This document shows, piece after piece, positions 6,356 to 12,839 of a stretch of DNA of 13,532 nt. Source of the DNA: Candidatus Falkowbacteria bacterium CG10_big_fil_rev_8_21_14_0_10_43_10 (lineage in GTDB: Bacteria; Patescibacteriota; Patescibacteriia; Patescibacteriales; XYC2-FULL-47-12). Below the pieces are notes generated by a model that was given only the letters and a program-made list of their open reading frames with translations, was not told where the DNA came from and made no database searches. Each line of letters opens with the position of its first letter. The first letter of the stretch is position 1. The stretch lies in NCBI GenBank assembly GCA_002773655.1, contig PFAR01000037.1, positions 1 to 13,532 of the forward strand, in the 5' to 3' direction. A program made the position numbers and the translations under genes.

Positions 6356-7624
6356 CTACTTTTTTTGAATATCCGCCCCGACTGCCCGCAGGCGCTCCGC
6401 AATATTTTCATAGCCGCGTTCAATCTGGTAGATATTATCAATGGTGGTGGTCCCGCGAGCTATCAAGCCGGCAATTAGGAGGGCGATTCCAGCCCGGATA
6501 TCAGGGCTTTCAACGGATTTAGCCCTTAATTTCGTCGGACCGGCAACTAAGGCCCGGTGAGGATCGCAGAGGACGATTTTCGCCCCCATTCGGATCAATT
6601 TATCAATGAAGAATAAGCGCCCCTCAAACATCCATTGATGGATTAAAGTGGTGCCTGACGCCTGGGTAGCCAGCACGATAAAAGGGCTGATGGCGTCAGT
6701 CGGCAGAGCCGGCCAGAGTCCGTCCTGTATTTTTTCCACTGCGGATATTGCGGACGGAAATAATTCTAGGGTATTTTTTTCCAGTTTATAGCGTATTCCC
6801 ATTTTATTAAAAGTTACTAAAGACATTTTCAAATCATCAGGAATAATACCCGTCAATTTTAGATGGCTTTTAGTGGCGGCCGCCAAACAAGCGAAAGAAA
6901 TGGCCTCAACATTGTCACAAACTAAAAAATGGCTGGCGCCGCGCAAATTTGTTACTCCCGCGATTTCCAATGTGTTCGTGCCAGCGCCTTTAATTTTGGC
7001 CCCCATCTTATTCAAAAAAATAATTAAATCCCGCACGTGCGGCTCGCTGGCGGCATTTTCCAGGCGCGTCTTTCCCGGAGCCAAAACTGCCATGATAATC
7101 GCGTTTCCCGTCGCTGTAACCGATTGCTCTTCTAAAAATAAATTTGCGCCTTTACAATTTTTGTTGGTGATGTTGTAGATTGGGGTGTTATCTTGGCTGT
7201 TGCCCACTTTGATATTCGCGCCGAAAGCCTCCATTACCTGCAGATGGACATCCAGCGGACGTTTGCCGATCAGACATCCGCCCGGGTGCTGCATGGACAT
7301 TTTTTTAAAGCGGGCGGTTAAGGCGCCCATCAAAGTAATACAGCCGCGTAATTTTTTTGTTAATTCCGGGTTAAGGTCAGTTGTCTTTATTTTGTCCGCT
7401 TGCAAGGAATAGGCGTGGGCATTAATGCGCTCCACCTTAACTCCGATGGACATCAAAATTTCCAGCATCGCCTGGCCGTCGGCAATATCCGGCACGTTCT
7501 TAATAATACATTTTTCTTTAGTCAGCAAACAGGCGGCGAAAACCGGCAGCATGGCGTTTTTGTTGCCGGCGATTTTAATTTCGCCCTTTAATTTTTTTCC
7601 GCCGTTAATTATGAATTGAGGCAT
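6356..7624 (-). CDS. murA: UDP-N-acetylglucosamine 1-carboxyvinyltransferase (MurA)
   Basis: Transfers enolpyruvate from PEP to UDP-GlcNAc, the first committed step of peptidoglycan synthesis in the cytosol. At 422 residues it is full length. Seen: K22-N23 in GNKNAMLPV; the flexible loop HPGGCLIGKRPLDVHL with catalytic Cys117, so it should be the fosfomycin-sensitive type; D310 in LPTDAISPF, matching the catalytic Asp region; FEGR near 333-336; the DIRAG segment at 375-379; and ERGYENI near the end. Two EPSP-synthase-like halves are evident from the repeated hydrophobic pattern. The start lies 27 bases downstream of tRNA-Glu on the same strand with no SD and no evident promoter in between, so co-transcription with the tRNA is likely. 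Confidence 0.96.
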   Translation of the reverse strand: MPQFIINGGKKLKGEIKIAGNKNAMLPVFAACLLTKEKCIIKNVPDIADGQAMLEILMSIGVKVERINAHAYSLQADKIKTTDLNPELTKKLRGCITLMGALTARFKKMSMQHPGGCLIGKRPLDVHLQVMEAFGANIKVGNSQDNTPIYNITNKNCKGANLFLEEQSVTATGNAIIMAVLAPGKTRLENAASEPHVRDLIIFLNKMGAKIKGAGTNTLEIAGVTNLRGASHFLVCDNVEAISFACLAAATKSHLKLTGIIPDDLKMSLVTFNKMGIRYKLEKNTLELFPSAISAVEKIQDGLWPALPTDAISPFIVLATQASGTTLIHQWMFEGRLFFIDKLIRMGAKIVLCDPHRALVAGPTKLRAKSVESPDIRAGIALLIAGLIARGTTTIDNIYQIERGYENIAERLRAVGADIQKK

Positions 7625-7651
7625 AAAAATAAAATTATTAATTTATTTATG

Positions 7652-7723
7652 TAGCCCTACGGGGAATCGAACCCCGATTTCAAGGATGAGAACCTTGCGT
7701 CCTAACCATTAGACGATAAGGCC
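7652..7723 (-). tRNA. tRNA-Glu (anticodon CTC)
   Basis: The minus strand folds as a cloverleaf of 72 bases. Acceptor GGCCTTA pairs with TAGGGCT (first pair G-U), followed by discriminator A. The D-arm contains GTCTAATGGTTAGGAC, the anticodon stem is CAAGG/CCTTG with loop TTCTCAT giving anticodon CTC (reads GAG), and the T-arm is CGGGG-TTCGATT-CCCCG. The CCA tail is not encoded (CAT follows the discriminator). Confidence 0.95.
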
Positions 7724-7744
7724 ATCGTTATATTTTACTATATT

Positions 7745-7773
7745 AATATACAAATTTTAGTAAGATTAGTCAA
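7745..7773 (-). promoter_or_regulatory. Sigma-70-type promoter of tRNA-Glu (and probably murA)
   Basis: On the minus strand, TTGACT (7768-7773) and TATATT (7745-7750) are spaced by 17 bases. Transcription would begin about 15 bases before the mature tRNA 5' end. Confidence 0.7.
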
Positions 7774-7784
7774 CCTTGGAAAAA

Positions 7785-7812
7785 TTGACTGAATTTGCCA
7801 TTTAGGTATAAT
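7785..7812 (+). promoter_or_regulatory. Sigma-70-type promoter of the ATP-grasp-like gene
   Basis: TTGACT (7785-7790) and a perfect TATAAT (7807-7812) are spaced by 16 bases; the predicted start at about 7819 gives a 24-base leader. Its -35 box faces the -35 of the tRNA promoter back to back, and the two boxes form an inverted repeat AGTCAA/TTGACT with an 11-base gap. Confidence 0.75.
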
Positions 7813-7827
7813 TCCAGTATCAAAATC

Positions 7828-7835
7828 AAGGAGGT
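7828..7835 (+). promoter_or_regulatory. Consensus SD that decides the start of the ATP-grasp-like gene
   Basis: AAGGAGGT lies one base before an in-frame ATG (7837) but 7 bases before an in-frame GTG (7843). Normal spacing favours the GTG as the start. Confidence 0.7.
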
Positions 7836-7842
7836 AATGACC

Positions 7843-8622
7843 GTGAAAGTGATGATAATTGACCTGGGCAGCGATGTCCGGGAAGAAATAAGTAAGGTAG
7901 CCTCTGTCCTGCAGCGCAAGGATATAGAAGTCATCAGGCCCGTTCATTCAAAGGAATTGGCAAAAAAAATCGTTATTGGCGGAAAAGGTGTTAAATTGGA
8001 ACCGCCGGATTTAGTGGTTCACTTTGACCTTGGGATTCCTAACGCCGTGGCGCCGATTATTGAGTCTTTTGAACTGGCCGGGATAAAGGTTATAAATCCT
8101 TTCTTAGTCAGTAGCCGGCTTTACCACAGGGTTGGGCTGTCAAAATTCCTTGATGACCAAGGCATTAGCCAGCCCCTTTGGTATTACGGTTATCCTGGTG
8201 ATATTCCCCCCGAGCTAGGGGAAGAGGTAGTACAAAAATCATTGACCGGGCATCTTGTGCAGTTGGTCCAACGCGATCGGATTCATAGTTCGGACGAGGT
8301 TGGCTTTTTCCAAAAACTGGTCGAAAATCCATCAGGAATAACCAACACCGTTTATTGGGTATTTGGTCATTGCTTCACTGCCGCCAAGTCCTGCGTCTTC
8401 GCTTGCCCGCCGGACAAACGCCAACCAAAAAAGATGTTGCCGGATACCGATAAAAAACAACTGGATATTGTCAGACGGATTCAAGAGGCAACTAGCCTTT
8501 ATTTCTTTGGCGTAGAGTTTGTCAATGGACAGGTAGTGGACGTTAATCCCTACCCAAATCCATTCTGCCACCACGAAGCGGTTTCTTGGTTTGCGGAAGG
8601 AATCTGCTCTATTTGCAAGTAG
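7843..8622 (+). CDS. ATP-grasp-superfamily-like protein, function unknown
   Basis: With the GTG start set by the SD, 259 residues. The pattern is that of a small ATP-grasp ligase/kinase. Residues 1-85 look like a pre-ATP-grasp domain (PPDLVVHFDLGIPN, ELAGIKVINPFLVSSRLYHR; compare the usual 'G-hydrophobic-x-N-x... dK' step). VVQKSLTGHLVQLVQRDRI (129-147) resembles the Lys-containing strand and glycine loop but is shortened. GVEFVNGQVVDVNPYPNP (223-240) is the C-terminal metal and ATP site, with E225, D233 and N235. The Gly loop is abbreviated, so catalysis is not assured. Four cysteines cluster at 177-253 and the end reads CSICK. It carries its own promoter, SD and terminator. The ligated substrate cannot be told. 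Confidence 0.7.
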   Translation: MKVMIIDLGSDVREEISKVASVLQRKDIEVIRPVHSKELAKKIVIGGKGVKLEPPDLVVHFDLGIPNAVAPIIESFELAGIKVINPFLVSSRLYHRVGLSKFLDDQGISQPLWYYGYPGDIPPELGEEVVQKSLTGHLVQLVQRDRIHSSDEVGFFQKLVENPSGITNTVYWVFGHCFTAAKSCVFACPPDKRQPKKMLPDTDKKQLDIVRRIQEATSLYFFGVEFVNGQVVDVNPYPNPFCHHEAVSWFAEGICSICK

Positions 8623-8624
8623 CC

Positions 8625-8660
8625 GGGGAGAGATTGAATTCCAACCTCTCCCCATTTTTT
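8625..8660 (+). terminator. Intrinsic terminator of the ATP-grasp-like gene
   Basis: GGGGAGAG (8625-8632) and CTCTCCCC (8646-8653) form a perfect 8-base stem, followed by A and six Ts. It starts two bases after the stop codon. Confidence 0.85.
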
Positions 8661-8667
8661 AAACTAT

Positions 8668-9195
8668 ATGAAAAAAATCACAAATTCATTAATAAAAAAA
8701 ATTTTAAATAAATTGATTGAAGAATCAGAGGTTGATTTAGAACGCTTAAGACATGAGACAAATCATGCGCTCCATACTGTTGAGTGGCTGTATCAGATTG
8801 AAAAGAAACCAGCGCCATTTTTAGTTGCTTCCGCTTTATTGCATGATTGCGACCGTTTTTTTAAGAGGCGCCGGCCAAAAAATAAATTTACTGATTATAT
8901 AAGCTATAAAAAAGAGCACAGTAAAAATTCCGCGGCGATAGCCGGTAAAATTTTAAAATCAATCGGCAAATCCGAACTGGCGAAAAAAACAGCGCAAATA
9001 ATACTATTGCACGAGTTCGGCGGCACTAGGGAAGCGGATTTAATAAGGGATTGCGACAGCCTGGCTTTTTTTGACAAAAACCATTTGGATTATTATTTAA
9101 AAACAGAGTCTAAGGAAAAATTGGCAAAAAAAATAAAATTTATGACTGATCGCATGAGTATAAAGGCAAAGCAGATTTTAAAGAATATACGTTAG
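8668..9195 (+). CDS. HD-domain protein (putative phosphohydrolase)
   Basis: 175 residues with the metal ligands of the HD superfamily in order: HALHTVEW with H33 and H36; LLHDCDR with H59-D60; HEFGG with H115; and RDCDSLAFFD with D128/D130. HD proteins hydrolyse phosphate esters, often of nucleotides or (p)ppGpp, but this short single-domain form gives no substrate clue. The C-terminus is rich in Lys. The ATG lies only 7 bases after the T-run of the preceding terminator, with no SD and no room for a separate promoter, so its transcription must come from read-through or from a promoter inside the upstream gene. Confidence 0.85.
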   Translation: MKKITNSLIKKILNKLIEESEVDLERLRHETNHALHTVEWLYQIEKKPAPFLVASALLHDCDRFFKRRRPKNKFTDYISYKKEHSKNSAAIAGKILKSIGKSELAKKTAQIILLHEFGGTREADLIRDCDSLAFFDKNHLDYYLKTESKEKLAKKIKFMTDRMSIKAKQILKNIR

Positions 9196-9228
9196 TATTT
9201 TCATATAAAAATGACAAAAGCATATCAG

Positions 9229-9257
9229 AAAAGTAGCTAAATTTAGCTACTTTTATT
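9229..9257. terminator. Perfect palindrome acting as terminator after the HD gene
   Basis: AAAAGTAGCTAAA (9229-9241) is followed directly by its reverse complement TTTAGCTACTTTT (9242-9254), a 26-base perfect palindrome with A-rich and T-rich flanks, so it could work in both directions. Confidence 0.7.
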
Positions 9258-9285
9258 TTATCCACAATTTTTTGTAGAAAAATAA

Positions 9286-9314
9286 TTGACAAAATGTTAT
9301 ACTGTGTATATCAT
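9286..9314 (+). promoter_or_regulatory. Promoter of the TrmB-Nudix pair, predicting a leaderless mRNA
   Basis: Consensus TTGACA (9286-9291) and TATCAT (9309-9314) have 17-base spacing. Seven bases past the -10 falls on the A of the TrmB ATG at 9321. A TATACT at 9298-9303 is an alternative -10 with a poorer -35. Confidence 0.65.
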
Positions 9315-9320
9315 TAAGAC

Positions 9321-10058
9321 ATGCCGATAGAAACCATTTTAAAAAAACTAGGATTAAGCGATAAAGAAATAAAGATTTATCTTACCTGCCTGCAGCTGGG
9401 GCCGGCTCCGGTAAGAAAGCTGGCGGAGCAGTCAAAAATCAACCGTGGCACTGCCTACGATATTTTAAAGTCTTTGCAGGAAAAGGGGATTATTTCTTTT
9501 TATCACAAAGACAAGCACCAGTATTTTATCGCCGAAGATCCGGCCGTTTTGCAGGATGTGCTGGAAAACCAAAAGCAGCAGCTGGAAAAGATGAGGGATG
9601 AAATAAGTTCCGCTATTCCCGAGTTGCGTTCTTTATACGATAATGCCGCCAGCAAGCCGGTAGTGAAATACTATGAGGGCAACCAAGGCGTAAAAACGAT
9701 TCTGCGGGATGTGATTGAATCCTGCGAGCGGGGAAGCAAGCGCTATTACGTTTATTCCTCTTCAGCCCTGAAATCATACCTTTACAGCGCTTACCGCAAT
9801 TTCACCGAAGACCGAATTAAGGCGAATATAAGCGTGCAGAGTATCTCTATCGGCCCGGGCGGGCAGACCGCGGGGCTGGATGAGCGTAAATGGCTAAGCA
9901 AGGAAAAAGGGTCGCCGACCTACATTCTGCTTTATGAAAATAAAATCGCGATGATTTCCATCAGCCGCGACGGTAAGCCCATCGGCGTCATCTTTGATGA
10001 TAAGAATACTTATGAAACGCAAAAAATAATTTTTGAATTCATATGGAAAAAACTGTAA
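9321..10058 (+). CDS. TrmB-family transcriptional regulator
   Basis: 245 residues. Residues 1-75 form the TrmB-type winged helix-turn-helix: LKKLGLSDKEIKIYLTCLQLG, then PVRKLAEQSKINRGTAYDIL (recognition helix) and LQEKGIISFYHKDKHQYFIAEDP (wing). A short coiled-coil at about 78-105 (NQKQQLEKMRDEIS) likely dimerises. The rest (about 110-245; VVKYYEGNQGVKTILRDVIE, then a phospholipase-D-like fold pattern) matches the C-terminal effector domain of this group. TrmB relatives sense sugars or other metabolites. The neighbouring Nudix gene overlaps its 3' end by 16 bases, so the two form an operon. Targets are unknown; autoregulation is possible. No SD precedes it, consistent with the predicted leaderless start. 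Confidence 0.9.
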   Translation: MPIETILKKLGLSDKEIKIYLTCLQLGPAPVRKLAEQSKINRGTAYDILKSLQEKGIISFYHKDKHQYFIAEDPAVLQDVLENQKQQLEKMRDEISSAIPELRSLYDNAASKPVVKYYEGNQGVKTILRDVIESCERGSKRYYVYSSSALKSYLYSAYRNFTEDRIKANISVQSISIGPGGQTAGLDERKWLSKEKGSPTYILLYENKIAMISISRDGKPIGVIFDDKNTYETQKIIFEFIWKKL

Positions 10059-10483
10059 AAAGGCATATCTCGGCGGGAGGGGTTATCTATATTAAAAAGG
10101 GGAGTAAAGTGCGGGTTTTAGCTATGCATCGGCGGGTTTCCGATACCTGGCATTTGCCAAAAGGAACGCGGGAAGATAAAGAAGATATTCTAGAAACCGC
10201 TAAGCGGGAAATTTTAGAGGAAACGGGTTTCGTGGTTGACTTACGGGATCGCTTGGGATGCTTAAGTTCAAAAACGCACCGGGGCGTTCCCAAAAAAACT
10301 TACTATTTTATCGGCCGGCCGGTGGATTCAAAATCAGTGCAACTAGGCGACGGCGAGCATGATTACGCCACTTTTGTAGAAATAAAAAAGCTAATTAACT
10401 TAATTAAAAATAAAAGAGTAAAAAATTACGAGAAGGAACACCTGATTTTAGAAAAACTTCTAACATCCGGCGTTCCTTTTTAG
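10043..10483 (+). CDS. Nudix hydrolase
   Basis: 146 residues with a perfect Nudix box, G41-x5-E47-x7-R55-E56-I-L-E59-E60-T-G62-F, following HLPKG. The family hydrolyses nucleoside diphosphates linked to another moiety; the ISAGGVIY start and short length suit a small-nucleotide or diadenosine polyphosphate hydrolase, but the substrate cannot be set. The ATG at 10043 lies within the last codons of the TrmB gene (16-base overlap), indicating translational coupling; the next in-frame Met is inside the fold and would destroy it. It ends 52 bases before the kinase-like gene. Confidence 0.93.
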   Translation: MEKTVKRHISAGGVIYIKKGSKVRVLAMHRRVSDTWHLPKGTREDKEDILETAKREILEETGFVVDLRDRLGCLSSKTHRGVPKKTYYFIGRPVDSKSVQLGDGEHDYATFVEIKKLINLIKNKRVKNYEKEHLILEKLLTSGVPF

Positions 10484-10521
10484 CTTCGGCAAATTAGGAA
10501 AGAGTGCATCAGAATCAGAAC

Positions 10522-10528
10522 GAGGGAG
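10522..10528 (+). promoter_or_regulatory. Purine-rich SD of the kinase-like gene
   Basis: GAGGGAG sits 7 bases before the ATG at 10536 within an unbroken purine run, which fixes the start. No clear promoter is seen in the 52-base gap after the Nudix gene. Confidence 0.6.
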
Positions 10529-10535
10529 AGAGAAG

Positions 10536-11504
10536 ATGAGATCGAAAAAAGTACTGGGGTATTTGAGGGAAGTTTTTGGACCTGTGGTTGTTGAGGATTA
10601 TGGAGTTTTTTCTCACTGCCAGGCTAGCAGATTTAAAACCGAGAGGGAAAATTTCTTCCTCAAGGACATTGAATCTAAAAGTCTGACAAAAGGCGAAGAC
10701 TGCTGGCTTTTGGCAGAAACTATAGCTTCGCGGGTATCACATTACGCTAAGTTATTAGTCAAAGCCGGGCTCGCTATTCCTGATTTCCACCAAGTTAGGG
10801 CGGTCAGACTCAATGGAGAGGTTGCTGTTTTGGAAATAGCGACTTTCTGCGGAGATGACCTTACTCGAGTACTTGGCGGTTGTTCTCTAGAAAAAACCAC
10901 AGAGCTCGTAAAGGTAATGTTGGGTAAAGTTGCCGCCATCGCCTTTCAAGACGGGCTGGGAATTGATCCTCATCCGGCTAATTGGGCGATGGACCACGCA
11001 GGAAAATTAAGTTACGTTGACCTGTGGCCTGCCCAGTATCGCTGTGGTGACATTGACCTGGTTGGTTTTCCCCAACCAGAAGACCAAAAACTAGCCGCTT
11101 ACTCACGCCGGAGATATTATACGTTGGAAGGTTTACTGCGGATTTTGCGCTTTAACCTTTCTCGCATCTCCGCACATTTGGAAGATGTATTTTTCCAGTG
11201 CGCCGATAATGTTGTTGGCGCTGGCATAGTGGGCCAGGTGTTTTCCGAACTTCCAGAGCAAACTGTCCGAAGTTTGCTGGTGACTAATGAAACAGGGAAA
11301 ATCACCGGCATTATTGAAGAGCTCGGAATTTGGGATGTTGATGATTTACGAGAAATCGCCTTCCGGCTCGTGCCGGATGATCCGAAAAGATTGACTGATC
11401 TTTTTTATCTCACTCAAATGGATTTTCGTCTTCCTTTGAGCGAGCGTGAACAGCGGCTGGAGCAATTCAAACGGGAATTAATCCAGATCGCCAGGTCAAG
11501 ATAA
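10536..11504 (+). CDS. Kinase/aminoglycoside-phosphotransferase-fold-like protein, function unknown
   Basis: 322 residues without a family I can name. The centre carries a pattern like the catalytic loop of the protein-kinase-like fold: GIDPHPANW (142-150; D144, N149), then KLSYVDLWP (157-165; D162), comparable to the HxDxxxxN and later metal-binding D of APH/choline kinase-type enzymes. FFLKDIESK near 41-49 could supply the ATP-binding Lys, and VLEIATFCGDDL near 98-109 the hinge. The C-terminal 120 residues are helical and Arg-rich. It has a strong SD, and its last codons form the stem of its terminator. Being downstream of TrmB-Nudix it may share their transcript. A pseudokinase or small-molecule kinase are both possible; this is pattern reading only. 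Confidence 0.6.
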   Translation: MRSKKVLGYLREVFGPVVVEDYGVFSHCQASRFKTERENFFLKDIESKSLTKGEDCWLLAETIASRVSHYAKLLVKAGLAIPDFHQVRAVRLNGEVAVLEIATFCGDDLTRVLGGCSLEKTTELVKVMLGKVAAIAFQDGLGIDPHPANWAMDHAGKLSYVDLWPAQYRCGDIDLVGFPQPEDQKLAAYSRRRYYTLEGLLRILRFNLSRISAHLEDVFFQCADNVVGAGIVGQVFSELPEQTVRSLLVTNETGKITGIIEELGIWDVDDLREIAFRLVPDDPKRLTDLFYLTQMDFRLPLSEREQRLEQFKRELIQIARSR

Positions 11505-11523
11505 TAACGCTTGACCTTTTTTT
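11493..11523 (+). terminator. Intrinsic terminator built into the 3' ends of two convergent genes
   Basis: AGGTCAAG (11493-11500) and CTTGACCT (11510-11517) form a perfect 8-base stem with a 9-base loop, running into a T tract at 11517-11523. The left arm encodes the last residues of the kinase-like protein. The region also encodes the final residues and stop of the PHP gene on the other strand. Confidence 0.85.
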
Positions 11524-12380
11524 ATAAGATTTTTTAAAGCAGAAAATTGTTTTGAATTTATTCCTTGGCAGCCGACCGGCCAATTAGGCGTGAATTTTTT
11601 TCCGTGCCAGTCGCTGCCGCCGGTAACAGCTAAATTTTCTTGTTCGGCAATTTGATAAAATAGCTTCTTTTCTTCCATGGTGTGCTTGGAATAATAAACT
11701 TCAATGCCGTCAAATTTTCCCGCTTTTAAAATTTCCAGAAGATATTTTTTAGGATTGCCTGATGCTTTTTGCTGGCGCGTTATGTAATAGGGATGAGCTA
11801 AAACACTTATTCCACCGGCCCGGTGCAATAAATTTGTCGCTTGCGCAGGGGATAAAACTCCCGAGGACGGCATTTTTTCAAAAAGAGGCGTGCCTCGAGC
11901 GACAAGTTTGGCCGCCTCCGTATAAGGTATTCTTTTAAACTTCTCTATTTCCAGCATTATATCCCTGGTTGAGACATAAGAATCTTTTTTCTTTTCTAAT
12001 AAATTTTCAAATTTAAACTTTTCACTTATTAAATCGGCTGCTTGGCATTTTCTCAATAATTTTTTCGCGCGCAGATTGTACCCGCCTAAAGTATGTTTCA
12101 GCTCTTTTCGCAAAAGCTGCTTGTTAAAATTCAATGAATAACCGAGGATGTGCATATCAAAGTCTTTATAGCGGCTGGAAATTTCTATCCCTTCTAAAAA
12201 TTCCAAATCCGCCTTTTTAACCGCTAGGACAAATTTTTCCAGCCCGCTAACTGTATTATGGTCGGTGATAGCGATTCCCTTTAATCCGGCTTTTTTCGCG
12301 GCTTTAATAATATCAGGGATTGAATCCTGAGCATCAGGTGAAAACGAACTATGAATATGAATGTCGTATCTATTTTTCAT
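11496..12380 (-). CDS. PHP-domain phosphoesterase (RNase AM/YciV-like)
   Basis: 294 residues with all PHP motifs: DIHIHSSFSPDA (H8, H10, D15); ITDHNTV (D40-H41); EGIEIS (E66); H77 in MHILGY; LAHPYY (H196); and GGSDWHG (D257, H259). These ligands bind three metals in the relatives that hydrolyse 3',5'-bisphosphonucleotides or trim RNA 5' ends, and the long helical insertion between residues about 85 and 185 is typical of that group. Role: nucleotide recycling or RNA processing; exact substrate uncertain. It starts without an SD directly downstream of a TATAAT box, so a leaderless mRNA is likely. Its 3' end overlaps the convergent kinase-like gene by 9 bases. Confidence 0.92.
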   Translation of the reverse strand: MKNRYDIHIHSSFSPDAQDSIPDIIKAAKKAGLKGIAITDHNTVSGLEKFVLAVKKADLEFLEGIEISSRYKDFDMHILGYSLNFNKQLLRKELKHTLGGYNLRAKKLLRKCQAADLISEKFKFENLLEKKKDSYVSTRDIMLEIEKFKRIPYTEAAKLVARGTPLFEKMPSSGVLSPAQATNLLHRAGGISVLAHPYYITRQQKASGNPKKYLLEILKAGKFDGIEVYYSKHTMEEKKLFYQIAEQENLAVTGGSDWHGKKFTPNWPVGCQGINSKQFSALKNLIKKGQALLS

Positions 12381-12386
12381 ACCTGA

Positions 12387-12416
12387 ATTATACTCTTACT
12401 TTTTATATTTTAGCAA
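12387..12416 (-). promoter_or_regulatory. Promoter of the PHP gene, predicting a leaderless mRNA
   Basis: On the minus strand, TTGCTA (12411-12416) and a perfect TATAAT (12387-12392) have 18-base spacing. Seven bases past the -10 lies the A of the ATG (12380). Confidence 0.7.
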
Positions 12417-12422
12417 CTTCCT

Positions 12423-12451
12423 TTGACTTAAAAAATTTAATTAGGTAATAT
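12423..12451 (+). promoter_or_regulatory. Promoter of the thioredoxin-like gene
   Basis: TTGACT (12423-12428) and TAATAT (12446-12451) are spaced by 17 bases, back to back with the PHP promoter. The predicted start at about 12458 gives an 80-base leader containing repeat copy B. Confidence 0.6.
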
Positions 12452-12481
12452 ATTAATATAAAAAATCTAATTGTATATTTG

Positions 12482-12524
12482 CTTGTCCGCCAAACTGTGA
12501 GCCGTAGGCGAAACTATTGGCGGA
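12482..12524 (+). repeat. Dispersed palindromic repeat, copy B, in the thioredoxin leader
   Basis: Perfect arms TCCGCCAA (12486-12493) and TTGGCGGA (12517-12524) surround GTGAGCCGTAGGCG. It shares CTTGTCCGCC and GTAGGCG, in the same order, with copy A near 898-935 on the opposite strand. Confidence 0.6.
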
Positions 12525-12537
12525 TAATTTAAGAGCT

Positions 12538-12807
12538 ATGAAAGTCCTTAAATTCGGCGCGGTTTGGTGCACAGGCTGCATAGTGATGAAGCCAATCTGG
12601 GCGGAAATAGAAGAAGAAATTCCAGAGCTAAAAGCGGAATATTTTGACTATGATGAAAATCCCGAGGAGATAAAAAAGTGGGATATCGGCGACGAGATTC
12701 CGGTTTTTATTTTTTTAGACAAAGAAGGCAAAGAGTTTAACCGCGTAGTGGGGCAGAGGAGCAAGGAGGAGCTGGTAAAATTTGTAAAAGAAAATTTGCA
12801 GAAATAA
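12538..12807 (+). CDS. Short thioredoxin-like protein
   Basis: 89 residues from the ATG at 12538, shorter than classical thioredoxin (about 105) because the first strand and helix are missing. The redox centre is W10-C11-T-G-C14 followed by IVMKPIW, in the place of the usual WCGPCKxMxP. P55 in EIPVFIFLD fits the cis-Pro opposite the active site, and the C-terminal helix (SKEELVKFVKENL) is present. Role: cytosolic thiol-disulfide exchange; partner unknown. Longer frames from a TTG at 12517 run into the repeat and add a non-family peptide, so I reject them. A weak AAGAG precedes the ATG. Confidence 0.88.
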   Translation: MKVLKFGAVWCTGCIVMKPIWAEIEEEIPELKAEYFDYDENPEEIKKWDIGDEIPVFIFLDKEGKEFNRVVGQRSKEELVKFVKENLQK

Positions 12808-12837
12808 AAAAGGCGGCCGTTCCTAAAAACGAACCGC
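12806..12837 (-). terminator. Intrinsic terminator of the small-ORF operon
   Basis: On the minus strand, GCGGTTC (12831-12837), an 8-base loop, and GAAC-gg-CCGC (12813-12822) form a stem with a two-base bulge, followed by six Ts (12806-12811). It begins two bases after the stop of the 74-residue ORF and also touches the stop of the thioredoxin-like gene. Confidence 0.65.
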
Positions 12838-12839
12838 GA

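Noticed and set aside
7795..7842. Upstream TTG or ATG starts of the ATP-grasp-like gene
   Set aside because: TTG lies inside the promoter; ATG at 7837 is too close to the SD. GTG at 7843 has normal spacing.
8332..8655. 107-residue minus-strand frame over the ATP-grasp gene
   Set aside because: Runs through the terminator and opposite a frame with clear ATP-grasp-like motifs; a shadow.
898..12524. CRISPR array from the repeated elements
   Set aside because: Repeats are few, far apart, palindromic and not regularly spaced; no cas genes are present.
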